DNA from: Paenibacillus durus ATCC 35681
Lineage (GTDB): Bacteria; Bacillota; Bacilli; Paenibacillales; Paenibacillaceae
Assembly (NCBI RefSeq): GCF_000993825.1
Contig: NZ_CP011114.1
Span: 5,208,001 to 5,272,000, forward strand
Direction: 5' to 3'
DNA: 64,000 nucleotides
Under the pieces are notes generated by a model. It was not told the DNA's origin. It saw nothing but the letters and a program-made list of their open reading frames with translations, and ran no database searches. Below, one piece after another: positions 25,918 through 34,717 of the stretch. The position numbers and the translations under genes were made by a program. The stretch's first letter is position 1. Each line of letters starts with the position of its first letter.

Positions 25918-26946
25918 TTAAATCGATCGTGTTGACTCTCTCACAATTAACTCAATAGGAAGAGTAAGCTTTACAGGATGAGATCCATTTTGTTCAATTG
26001 CATCAATAATCGTTTGAACTAAAACGACTCCTTTGTTGAATACATCTTGTCTAATTGTAGTTAACTTTGGTGAAATATACTGGATAATCTCAAGATCGTC
26101 AAATCCAACGATAGAATAATCTTTAGGAACTTCTTTTCCATTTTCTCGAAATGCTTGTATAATCCCAACAGCCAGAATGTCGGAAGACGCAAAAATGGCT
26201 GTTGTTTTTTCTTTGAGGTCGAGAATTTTCATTCCGATTTTATACCCAATTTCAAAAGAATTACCATTAGCATCAAATACTAAATCCGGATTGATCGAAA
26301 TATGAGCCTCGTTTAATGCCCTTTTGAATCCACGGTAGCGTTGTTGATCGATTAGATCGGTTGATGGTAAATTAATCCTTACAAAGCTAATGTGAGTATG
26401 TCCGTTGTTAAGTAAATGCTTTGTTCCAAGATAGCCGCCAAGCTCATCATCGATCATGATTTGATAATTTTTTTCGAAATCCCCATAATTATCGATTAAA
26501 ACAATTGGTATATTAAAGGTATTCAACTCTTTTATCAATGAATCAGGCAAAGGTCCCGAAATAATAAGCCCGTCTAAATTTCGCTTAGCCACCCAACTTT
26601 TGCAATCCTCGGAGTCTCTTACCCCTGAAATAAGCAGGTCGTAGTTTTGAGCACTGGAGATATACTCCATCCCGCTAATTATTTCTGTGTAGTAATGGTC
26701 CTGTTTAAAAATAGGAGGAAGTGAATGATTGACAAAGGGAATCATAACACCAATCATATTTGATTTTCTTTTTGATAAACTGATGGCTGTAAAATCAGGA
26801 TGGTAATCTAGATGTTTAATGGCTTCTAGTACTTTTTCTTTCGTCTGTTGGGAAACTTTGTTTACATCATTGAGTACGTACGACACAGTTGCCGTAGAGA
26901 CACTCGCGTACTCGGCTACATCACGAATCGTCGTTTTTAGTTTCAT
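25918..26946 (-). CDS. LacI/GalR-family repressor, copy B
   Basis: A 342-residue near-twin of copy A; about 17 substitutions, including AEYASVSTA for AEFAGVSTA inside the DNA-binding domain and VVLVQTIID for VVSAQTIID near the C-terminus. The helix-turn-helix, hinge and sensor domain are intact. Same GGAGG ribosome site and same TTAACCGGTTAA before the gene (26958-26969). The Gly-to-Ser change in the DNA-binding domain could tune operator affinity. Its 5' and 3' flanks also match copy A, so the whole block was duplicated. Confidence 0.92.
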   Translation of the reverse strand: MKLKTTIRDVAEYASVSTATVSYVLNDVNKVSQQTKEKVLEAIKHLDYHPDFTAISLSKRKSNMIGVMIPFVNHSLPPIFKQDHYYTEIISGMEYISSAQNYDLLISGVRDSEDCKSWVAKRNLDGLIISGPLPDSLIKELNTFNIPIVLIDNYGDFEKNYQIMIDDELGGYLGTKHLLNNGHTHISFVRINLPSTDLIDQQRYRGFKRALNEAHISINPDLVFDANGNSFEIGYKIGMKILDLKEKTTAIFASSDILAVGIIQAFRENGKEVPKDYSIVGFDDLEIIQYISPKLTTIRQDVFNKGVVLVQTIIDAIEQNGSHPVKLTLPIELIVRESTRSI

Positions 26947-26957
26947 AGAACCTCCGA

Positions 26958-26969
26958 TTAACCGGTTAA
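26958..26969 (-). promoter_or_regulatory. LacI-type operator at lacI copy B (O7)
   Basis: TTAACCGGTTAA directly upstream of the repressor ribosome site, as in copy A. The following 26990-27440 is AT-rich with no supported gene. Confidence 0.8.
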
Positions 26970-27443
26970 CTTATATGTATGTATTTATTTTACCTTGTTT
27001 TTTGTTTTTTAACAAACAAAGCCAATACATCTTATTGCTGCTGGAGCACTATACCCGCTGCATTGTAATCGGATTAAGTGATTGGAAGACAAGAAGATAA
27101 TAATCAGTAGCGAAAGCCTAGATAGCGGTGATTAAGGTTAGGCATTTGTTTAAATACGAAAAATTTGATATTTTGGTTAACTTTAATAAGTTGCTAAGAG
27201 TTACTTTTAAAAAAATCCAAAAATGTAATTCAATAAATGGATTCACTTGTCAAATGAAAAGTCTCATTTATAGATATAATTTATGAGAAAAATATCAAAT
27301 GATAACATAGAAAATATTAGTTTTAATTATAAAAATGTCCAATTAAATGCGATTGTAGTCTCATTTATAAACATTACGCACAATGATAAAAAAATTTCAT
27401 ATTTTTCGAGAAATGTATTGATATCCATTTTTATGCATATAGA

Positions 27444-27487
27444 CCTTGAATTCATTAGAAACTTCGATGAATCAAGGTTTTTTTATG
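27444..27487 (+). terminator. hairpin terminator next to the group II intron
   Basis: CCTTGAATTCAT pairs with ATGAATCAAGG (one bulge) and is followed by TTTTTTTA. The intron starts 6 bases later, the position favoured by class C group II introns. Confidence 0.75.
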
Positions 27488-27492
27488 GTCGC

Positions 27493-29417
27493 GTGCCCAG
27501 ATAAGTACGCATCTTCTAGCCGGTGAAAGTCCGGTCACGGGAGGGACCAAGCCCCCGTGTAGCTAGGATACCTGCGTATGGCGAAATCTGTGCGTAGAAG
27601 CGTATCGACGAAAGTACTTGTCAGAGACAAGGCGAGCAACATACCAGGCCGTAACATAAAGTGAATCCTGCCGCGTCGTCAAAAAGGCCTCGCAAGAGGG
27701 ACAAGAGGAAGCCGAGTCTCGGATCATTGGACGAAGGCCACGGAAGCTGTCTAGAACTTGGAGCGACAGCGAAGAATCCTCCGGCGTATGGGGAGCGGCA
27801 TGGTCTGAAAGAGGATGCAGTGAACTGGGGATACCCTCCCCTGCACGGAGTTTTTTTTTTGAAACACCGTAAAGAGACGCTCTATAAGCTCAACAGGTGA
27901 AGTGAGTGGTCTGCAGGAAGGGAGTCCGAGGGGCTCATAGTACCGAAGAATCGCAGGACAACACAACCTGCGGGAGGGAAGGCGCCCTGCTTTGTTCAGG
28001 TTTCACAAGGAGGTACGAGTCAGTGAATGCCAGAGGGCTAACGACACCAAAAGAAAACGTTCAACAACTCCAAATGAAACTAGGTCATGCGGCCAAGGAA
28101 AACAAGAAACGCAGATTTCACGCGCTGTATGACAAGGTATACCGGATGGACATCTTGCGGGAAGCATGGCGGAGAGTACGGGTCAACAAGGGAGCGGCAG
28201 GCGTGGACGGAGAGACGCTGGCGGACATTGAAATGTACGGCGAGCAGCTATTCCTGCACGAATGTGAGCAGCTTTTGAAAGACGGCAAGTATCATCCTCA
28301 GCCAGTGCGGCGGCAGTACATCCCGAAGAAGGATGGCAAAATGAGGCCGCTTGGCATCCCCACTGTCCGGGATCGGGTCATACAAATGGCAGTGAAGCTG
28401 GTCATGGAACCCATCTTTGAAGCGGATTTTCAAGACTCCTCTTTGGATTTCGACCGAAGCGGAGCGCCAAGCAGGCGCTCGAACGCATTCGGAAAGCCTG
28501 TAACCGGAAAGGTAATTGGGTGGTCGACGTCGACATCCAAGGCTACTTTGACAACATCAATCAGGAGAAGCTCATGAAGCTGGTAGAAATGCGAATCAGC
28601 GACAGACGTGTACTAAAACTGGTGAGGAAGTGGCTGAAGGCTGGGGTTCTGGAAGAAGGAAGCGTCCGGCGCTCAGACCTTGGAACACCGCAAGGCGGAG
28701 TCATTTCGCCGCTTCTAGCGAATATCTACCTGAATTACTTCGACAACCTGTGGGAGCGTCACGGCAGCGGGATTGGAGAGCTTACCCGGTATGCGGACGA
28801 CCTGGTCGTAGTGTGCAAGACGAAGAAGGAAGCGGACCGTGCGTACGCTCTCATTCAAGCGATCATGGAGCGACTGGACCTGACCTTGCACAGGGCGAAG
28901 ACACGGGTTGTCGGACTATGGACTGGCGAGGAAGGATTCGACTTCCTGGGGCTGCACCACCGAAGACAAAGGCAGAGACCTCGCAAGGGAAGGTGTACTA
29001 TACGACCCAGCAGTGGCTAACCCGGGAAGCGGAAGAACGCATACGGGAAGTAGTAAAGGAGCGGTTGGCTCCGCCGACCATGCGTCATAAGTCGCTTAAC
29101 GATCATGTGGCATGGCTAAATCCGAAGATACAGGGGTGGCGCAACTACTACTACACGCCTTACAGCCAGCAGAAGCTTGCGAAACTGGATTGGTACATTC
29201 TCCAGCGACTTGCCCGGTGGCATGCCAAGAAACGCCAGCGCAACAGGTGGATGAGTTTAGTACGAGAAGTGAACATCTTAGCTCAAACGATGGGACTTAA
29301 AGCGCTCTTGTGATCTGCATGCCCATGAATGACGAACATCGGAAAGCCGTATGAGGGAAAACCTCATGTACGGTTTGATGAGGAGGGGCTGAAAATTTCT
29401 TCAGCCCTTTACTCTAG
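27493..29417 (+). mobile_element. group II intron, class C-like
   Basis: The 5' edge GTGCCC fits the GUGYG-type start. AGCCGGTGAAAGTCCGGT and the following G-rich part belong to domain I. Near the 3' end AGCCGTATGAGG-GAAAA-CCTCATGTACGG (about 29343-29375) is a clear domain V; a domain VI hairpin GGGCTGAAA/TTCAGCCC follows, and CTCTAG closes it. The reverse transcriptase frame lies in domain IV. The upstream terminator supports class C. Confidence 0.82.
28023..29313 (+). pseudogene. group II intron reverse transcriptase/maturase, two frameshifts
   Basis: GTG 28023 follows AAGGAGG. The protein has an RT domain with KGAAGVDGETL, KKDGKMRPLGIPTVRDR, WVVDVDIQGYFDNI, TPQGGVISPLLANIYLN and the catalytic RYADD box, then a group II maturase domain (SLNDHVAWLNPKIQGWRNYY). 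There is no HNH endonuclease part, as usual for class C. One base is missing near 28442 (SSFGFRPKRS is broken to SSLDFDRS) and another near 28963. Unless corrected, no full protein is made and the intron cannot move by itself. Confidence 0.85.
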
Positions 29418-29579
29418 ATGATACGCGTTGGGAGGAATCATAGAAAAATATTAGGGGTCACGCCTACTGAATGGTAATCGATGTACCCATCGTAAGTTTT
29501 ATCGCAAGTGCCGTTTCGATTGAAATGGCGATGGCATTCTTTGCTCTTGTTAATGCGATTGTATTTATCAGAAATAGTA

Positions 29580-30319
29580 GAGAAGACCCCTTCCTCTGCA
29601 GGAAAGGTTTGACCTATAGAGTATGTTCAGCCCAATTGACTGGACTCAAACAAGAATTGATGTGGCTGAGCGAAGTAGACAGCACCGCTTTGCAGTCGGC
29701 GCTTAAACATCTTGCCGATGCATATGAACAATTTTTCAGAAAATTAAACAATGCCCCCTGTTTTAAAAGCAAGAAGAATCCGGTACAATCCTACACCACC
29801 CAAATCCAAGGGAAAAGCCAAATTCTTTCGTACTTTGGAGAATAAACTCGCTAAAGCCCAGCGCAAGCTTTCACAACGAATGAAGGGCGGCTCGAACTGG
29901 AAGAAACAACGAATCAAAGTAGCTCGAATACATGAAGACATCAGCAACGAAGGAAAGACTATCTAGATAAAGTTTCTACGCACATTGTCAAAAACCACGA
30001 CTTGATTGCGATCGAAGACTTATCTGTACGCAACATGCTCACAAACCGGAAGCTGTCTAAAGCGATTAGCGAAGCCTCCTGGTCCTTGTTTCGTAAGATG
30101 CTGGAATATAAATGTACATGGTATGGTCGAGTATTGGTCACCGTAGGCCGTACCTTTGCATCCTCTCAATTATGTTCTTGCTGTGGATACCGGAACCAAG
30201 AGGTCAAGAATTTGAACGTTCGCGAATGGACATGCCCGGCGTGTGGAACGGATCATAACCGGGACTTGAATGCCAGCCTTAACATCCTGGCCGAAGGCAA
30301 AAGACTGCTACAGGTGTAG
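29580..30319 (+). pseudogene. tnpB: TnpB (IS200/IS605-type RNA-guided nuclease) remnant
   Basis: Three frames hold the parts: AQLTGLKQELMWLSEVDSTALQSALKHLADAYEQFFRK; then LENKLAKAQRKLSQRMKGGSNWKK; then [28 protein letters not shown] with the RuvC Glu, and [35 protein letters not shown] with the zinc finger and last RuvC Asp. The middle part with the first RuvC Asp is deleted. Nuclease-dead. The bases 29418-29580 before it have no clear gene. Confidence 0.85.
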
Positions 30320-30450
30320 ATCTTACATAAACTGCCGGAACGGTAGGGTTCGCTTGGTCAACTTCTCTTCGGTAGAAGGGACTACCCAAGAATTTCCTTC
30401 CTCTAACCTTCAGCGTAGGGAGGGGAGTGTTCAATGTTCTCTCATAGCTT
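30320..30450 (+). other. TnpB downstream region, possible omegaRNA/right end relic
   Basis: The GC-rich stretch after tnpB contains hairpin-forming ACTTCTCTTCGGTAGAAG and ends with CAGCGTAGGGAGGGGAGTGTTCAA, which looks like an IS200/IS605 right end. In intact elements the guide RNA comes from here. Assignment is by position only. Confidence 0.35.
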
Positions 30451-30518
30451 CCCGGTTTTCTGACGACTCCAAATTTGGTTGCCAGAAGTTGGCCCTAATG
30501 TTCCCAAGGTTCTTTTTT

Positions 30519-30980
30519 TCATAAGAGAAGTTCCTTTGCATTAATATTAGTGCTTCCGTTCTCTTCCATCATAGTTTTTAATACGGACAGGTTATTGTTA
30601 ACTTCACGTTGTATATTCCCTTTTAGCAGCTTAAGCAGAACACCGCTGACACCGGAAGGCTTCATGATGACATGATTGGCAAGTATGGTTTTATTTTCAA
30701 ATGCTTTAAGCTCATATTTAGATTCGTAATCAAATCTGCCGCCGGCTGCTTGCAAATGGAGGAATTGGTCTGTCCGAGCTTCAATAACCGTAATGGTCTC
30801 TATTTCTTGCGAGTGGACTAAATCTCTTGTCAATCTATAGGTATCTTTACGATCTCCCGTTGGCTCTACGGTCATGACAGCATAATTCCAAGATGAAAAG
30901 TTCTCCACATTTCTTAAAAATTCATAAACCCGTGCCACAGTACAGTCAATGATTAACTCATTGCTAAATGAAATATCCAT
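30519..30980 (-). CDS. SRPBCC-family (START-like) small-molecule binding protein
   Basis: A 153-residue protein; ATG 30980 has AAAGGAGGAATTAACT before it. The head MDISFSNELIIDCTVARVYEFLRNVENFSSW is the first strand and helix of the polyketide cyclase/SRPBCC fold, and VIMKPSGVSGVLLKLLKGNIQREVNNNLSVLKTMME is the long C-terminal helix. Such proteins bind hydrophobic ligands; here the ligand is unknown. Its promoter holds two repressor-type palindromes. The MFS gene lies just upstream on the same strand. Confidence 0.82.
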   Translation of the reverse strand: MDISFSNELIIDCTVARVYEFLRNVENFSSWNYAVMTVEPTGDRKDTYRLTRDLVHSQEIETITVIEARTDQFLHLQAAGGRFDYESKYELKAFENKTILANHVIMKPSGVSGVLLKLLKGNIQREVNNNLSVLKTMMEENGSTNINAKELLL

Positions 30981-31032
30981 AGTTAATTCCTCCTTTGCTA
31001 GTGACAAGCTCTTCTTCTGAAAATATGTGATT

Positions 31033-31084
31033 AGATGACATATCATCTATATGCTAGAATAGATGATATGTCATCTATTGTCAA
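31033..31084 (-). promoter_or_regulatory. promoter of the SRPBCC gene with two palindromic operators
   Basis: Minus strand: TTGACA (complement of 31079-31084), 17 bases, TATTCT (complement of 31056-31061). One AGATGA-NNNN-TCATCT palindrome fills the spacer (31061-31076) and a second lies at the start site (31033-31048). This is the geometry of tight repression by a TetR-like dimer; no such regulator gene is adjacent. Confidence 0.75.
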
Positions 31085-32264
31085 GAACAGATCTGGAGCG
31101 CAAAGTAGGGATACATAACCAAGTGGTTATCGCCGAAAGGAATAATATCATAATTAATATCAAACACAAGACTGCAAATGATTTTGAATACTCGGCCAGC
31201 AGCTGGCCAAGACTAGCTCCAACGAATGCGGAAAATGCATTTATGGCAAGAGCGCTCCCTCGAGATTCTCCTCCCAGGTGCCCAATTAGAACAATTATAC
31301 TCGGATTTGCTATTGAAATACCTGTAACAAAGATAATACTCGCAATAACCAATGGAATTAGTGATCCGGATAAGGCTTCAACTCCTAAGCCAATTCCAGC
31401 AGTCGCCAAACCGGCGATAAAAACCCGTTTTGCTTCGAAACGTTTCAATAATGGCCCGGCAAACAGTGACATCACAATACCGGGTATACCTCCAATACGA
31501 ATCCACATTAACCCCTGTTCATGAAGGTGGAATCGCTCCGAAACATAAGTGCCTAATCCTGAGTACATCGTCACAAAGCTGAATAATACTGTCGCTGAGA
31601 CGGCAAAAGACACTAAAAGAGAAGGGACGGTGACGAGTTTTATCGTTCGTCCAATCACATGAGAAAGCGATAATTCAGCATGACTAAGCCCGCCTGCAGG
31701 AAGTCGATAGATGAAGTATGCGATTACTAGATAACTAATAGCTAAAATTTCGAATACGCCGCTCCAACCTAGCCAGCTTCCGATTGCTTGTGCATAAAGT
31801 TGACCCAAAATTCCGGACAAAAGAAAACTGCTGCTTAAGATCGAAATGGCTATAGGACGATAACGGGAGGAAAGCACATCCCCGATATAGGCAAGCGCGA
31901 CTGTTGGAAAAGATGCGGCGATTAATCCTTGTATGATCCGCAATACAATCAACCATGCCAAAGTTGGACTCAAACCGACTGCTAAAGTGCTAAGTGCCAA
32001 GGCAACAAGACCGATTCCTAAAATCGTTTTTCTGTGAAAACGGTCTGAAAAGATGCCGATGATGAGATTCCCAACAGCATATGCAAAACCATAAGCGCTT
32101 CCTGCCCATACGGTTTGACCGGGACTCGTATGAAATTCACTTCCCAATAAAGGCATCAAGGGAATGGTGACATACAACAACGAAACTACTAAGATAGATC
32201 CCGTTCCCAGCGTGAGCACAATCCCGAAAAAATCGTAGAATTCTTTGCGGTCTTTCAAAATCAT
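31071..32264 (-). CDS. MFS transporter, DHA1 type
   Basis: A 397-residue, 12-helix transporter. ATG with GGAGAG close upstream. Helix-1/2 region VVSLLYVTIPLMPLLGSEFHTSPGQTVWAGSAYGFAYAVGNL, loop motif GIFSDRFHRKTIL, and RIIQGLIAASFPTVALAYIGDVLSSRYRPIAISIL in helices 4-5 fit drug:proton antiporters. It resembles the transporter at 60631 in head and pattern. The substrate is unknown. The stop codon touches the palindromic promoter of the SRPBCC gene, and it shares its upstream region with the divergent metallohydrolase. Confidence 0.85.
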   Translation of the reverse strand: MILKDRKEFYDFFGIVLTLGTGSILVVSLLYVTIPLMPLLGSEFHTSPGQTVWAGSAYGFAYAVGNLIIGIFSDRFHRKTILGIGLVALALSTLAVGLSPTLAWLIVLRIIQGLIAASFPTVALAYIGDVLSSRYRPIAISILSSSFLLSGILGQLYAQAIGSWLGWSGVFEILAISYLVIAYFIYRLPAGGLSHAELSLSHVIGRTIKLVTVPSLLVSFAVSATVLFSFVTMYSGLGTYVSERFHLHEQGLMWIRIGGIPGIVMSLFAGPLLKRFEAKRVFIAGLATAGIGLGVEALSGSLIPLVIASIIFVTGISIANPSIIVLIGHLGGESRGSALAINAFSAFVGASLGQLLAEYSKSFAVLCLILIMILFLSAITTWLCIPTLRSRSVLDNR

Positions 32265-32340
32265 CTCTCCAGTGCATATAAATTTGCTGGCGGCAGCTAC
32301 TATAAAAGAATTATGTATAATTTCGTCCTCCTCGAATAGA

Positions 32341-32396
32341 AGGCACTTTTATGTAATATGGAAACCTTAAGGTGCCCAGTGAACAAAAAAGTGCCT
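32341..32396. promoter_or_regulatory. 56-bp symmetric operator between divergent MFS and hydrolase genes
   Basis: AGGCACTTTT (32341-32350) and AAAAGTGCCT (32387-32396) are exact complements, and CCTTAAGG (32365-32372) lies exactly in the middle with 14 bases on each side. GGTGCC adds a further half-site. Similar AGGCAC/GGTGCC sites are seen before HxlR-controlled genes; that assignment is an inference. Confidence 0.65.
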
Positions 32397-32474
32397 CCTT
32401 CCCTCGGCCTATACAATCCTGCATAATGCTCTTATCAGCTCAAAAATACAACTCTATAGCTGGAGGAGAGATGT

Positions 32475-33269
32475 ATGGAGAAGTTTGTTAAAGTACATGT
32501 GATGCATACCGGAGATCTAAAATACGATCGGGCATTAGCTTTTAAGGAACTTGATGTGATTCCGCCCGTTAATCAAAGAGGTGAAGAGTATCAAGAATTA
32601 GTACCCGTATCTAGTTACTTAATTGAACACCCGAACGGACGAATTGTCGTCGATGCTGGATGGCATGAAGATATTCGTACTCAGCCCAAAGAACATTTTG
32701 GCGAAGATTTGTATCAGTTTATTGAGTACAGACTTCCTGAGGGATGTTCGGTAAGAGAGCAGCTTGCTTCAAAAAACATATCTCCTCAAGATCTGGAAGC
32801 TGTTGTTATGACACATCTGGATGAAGATCATATCAGCGGGCTTCAACTTTTAAGCGGGGCTAAGAGATTTCTTGTCAGCGAACCCGAGTGGAAGAATGTG
32901 GCGGGCTATAAAGAAAAATGGTATAAAGGAATTTCGTTCGAAGCTTTTGAACTTGAACCCATTCCTTTCGGACCCTACAAGCTAGGAAAAGATTTGTTTG
33001 GAGATGGACTCATTTATCTCGTATTTACACCAGGACATACCGCCGGACATGTATCGGTTCTTGCACGTGTAGAAAACGGGTGGTTATTACTCGTGTCCGA
33101 TGCCGGCTATGCTGAAAGATCATGGAAAGATCTTATTTTGCCTGGCAATACAGTTGACGAACAAGATGCTTTAAAATCATTACAATGGGTTCAACAGTTT
33201 GCGCAAAGAACGGATTGTGTAGCCGCTATTGCGAATCACGATCCGTCTGTTCGGCCGGGTTCCTTTTAA
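32475..33269 (+). CDS. MBL-fold metallohydrolase, lactonase-like
   Basis: A 264-residue cytoplasmic metallo-beta-lactamase-fold enzyme. ATG with TGGAGGAGAG 4 bases before. The metal motif is THLDEDHISG (HxDxDH: the second His of the common HxHxDH is Asp), with TPGHTAGH, VSDAGYAERS and IANHDPS as later ligands. Overall pattern and length fit the N-acyl homoserine lactonase branch (AiiA-like), so it may open lactone rings, including quorum signals; the Asp variant means substrate and metal use are uncertain. It is divergent from the MFS gene and shares the symmetric operator with it. Confidence 0.8.
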   Translation: MEKFVKVHVMHTGDLKYDRALAFKELDVIPPVNQRGEEYQELVPVSSYLIEHPNGRIVVDAGWHEDIRTQPKEHFGEDLYQFIEYRLPEGCSVREQLASKNISPQDLEAVVMTHLDEDHISGLQLLSGAKRFLVSEPEWKNVAGYKEKWYKGISFEAFELEPIPFGPYKLGKDLFGDGLIYLVFTPGHTAGHVSVLARVENGWLLLVSDAGYAERSWKDLILPGNTVDEQDALKSLQWVQQFAQRTDCVAAIANHDPSVRPGSF

Positions 33270-33321
33270 ATGAACGATCCGTTCTTTGCTCTTATACACA
33301 AGCTTTTTTAGTAAGCATTGA

Positions 33322-33346
33322 AGAGGGGCAGGCCACCCCTCTTTTT
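33322..33346 (+). terminator. hairpin terminator of the metallohydrolase gene
   Basis: AGAGGGG (33322-33328) pairs with CCCCTCT (33336-33342), then TTTTT. Confidence 0.75.
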
Positions 33347-33469
33347 GCGTTTCGTTGCAGTTGTTCCAATCCGCGGAGATGCAAAGGAAACTCTATAAAC
33401 GGACGTTGCTCATCGTTGTCCATTGAGTGATGACAATAGCTTCAAACGGGAGGTATGCCGTCAGCAAAG

Positions 33470-34633
33470 TCATAACCCCCTGAATCGAGGTGCATTACGG
33501 TTTGTCGTTACCGAATAAATAGCGGAAATAAGGGCTAAAACAACCATAATACCAGCCACCCAAGTGTTGGTAGTTACGGGATAATGGTCAACCAGTAAAC
33601 CACCAAAACCAGAACCTATAGCTACCCCAAGATGTAAAAATGAAGTATTTAAACCTAGTTGGATATCTGAGGAATCCGGAACAGACTTGGCTAGATAATT
33701 TTGCACTGCTGGACTAAGTGCCCAAACCATCGCACCATATAGGACGATAACAATAAATAAACTTATCATTGATCCTGTTGAATAAGGTAATAAGAACAAA
33801 GAAGCTGCAAATACGATAAGAAATGTGAATATTGTTCTTTCTCCTCCAAATTTATCGGATGCCCATCCACCAATCCATCCACCTGTTATACCTGCTGCAC
33901 CAAAAATTAGTAAGACTATACTAATCATATTTGTTGATAGTCCCATTGTTTTTTGAAGAGAAGGCGTGAAATAAGTATAAACTGTGAAGTGACCAGTTAA
34001 CTCCAAAACTGATATGAGCTGAATTGATGCGATTTTTTTACTTTTTAATGTAGCGATCTGTTTAAGTAAAGGAACGGCTGGTTGCGGCGGAATCTTAGGT
34101 AAAAACTTAATAATTCCTAGCATAGAAACAATACTAAGGACTGAAACTAATACAAATGTCATCCTCCAACCAAAATTTTCACCAATCATTGTACCTAATG
34201 GTACACCTAACACTAATGATGCACTTAAACCCATAAAGATTAATCCGATAGCTCGTCCCCTTAATTCAACTGCAACTGTTTTAGCAGCCATCGTTACGGA
34301 AACAACAACTACGATCGAGCAACTGGCCGCAAGAATCATTCTGGCAACTAATAAGGTTGTATAATTCAGACTAAATATAGATAAAATATTGCCTCCTAGA
34401 AAAGTTAACATAGCTATGAGCAGTAATTTACGTCTTTCTATTCTAGAAGTTAAGGTAATAAGTATTGGAGCCCCAAAGGCAAAAACCAATGAAAAAATGG
34501 AAACTAACTGACCCACTGTTCCTACAGAAACGTGTAAATCTTCGGCAATCATGCCTAATATTCCAGCGATCACCAATTCCACTGTGCCAGCAACAAATGT
34601 TGCAAGTGCTAAAACAAAAATCCCTATATTCAT
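33470..34633 (-). CDS. MFS multidrug-type transporter controlled by the MerR promoter
   Basis: A 387-residue, 12-helix DHA1 transporter. ATG with AGGAGG about 6 bases before. VLALATFVAGTVELVIAGILGMIAEDL in helix 1 and GLIFMGLSASLVLGVPLGTMIGENFGWR (motif C) in helix 5 fit chloramphenicol/arabinose-type exporters. It is divergent from the merR gene, and its promoter has a MerR-type 19-base spacer. It probably exports the compound sensed by that regulator. Confidence 0.87.
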   Translation of the reverse strand: MNIGIFVLALATFVAGTVELVIAGILGMIAEDLHVSVGTVGQLVSIFSLVFAFGAPILITLTSRIERRKLLLIAMLTFLGGNILSIFSLNYTTLLVARMILAASCSIVVVVSVTMAAKTVAVELRGRAIGLIFMGLSASLVLGVPLGTMIGENFGWRMTFVLVSVLSIVSMLGIIKFLPKIPPQPAVPLLKQIATLKSKKIASIQLISVLELTGHFTVYTYFTPSLQKTMGLSTNMISIVLLIFGAAGITGGWIGGWASDKFGGERTIFTFLIVFAASLFLLPYSTGSMISLFIVIVLYGAMVWALSPAVQNYLAKSVPDSSDIQLGLNTSFLHLGVAIGSGFGGLLVDHYPVTTNTWVAGIMVVLALISAIYSVTTNRNAPRFRGL

Positions 34634-34668
34634 TGAAAGTTCCTCCTAAAAACTACGAATTTAGATTA

Positions 34669-34711
34669 AGCATACTCCTTAGAGCGCACTATAAAGCAAG
34701 CGTGTTATAAT
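34669..34711. promoter_or_regulatory. divergent MerR-type promoter (MFS pump 1) and merR promoter
   Basis: Minus strand: TTGCTT (complement of 34694-34699), 19 bases, TATGCT (complement of 34669-34674), with the dyad TTATAGTGCGCTCTAA (complement of 34679-34694) filling the long spacer, as in MerR-activated promoters. Plus strand: TATAAT (34706-34711) lies only 6 bases before the merR ATG. Confidence 0.8.
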
Positions 34712-34717
34712 CATGAT

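Noticed and set aside
27283..27504. 73-residue AT-rich open frame before the group II intron
   Set aside because: It has no ribosome site and runs through the terminator hairpin into the intron start; composition looks like non-coding AT-rich DNA.
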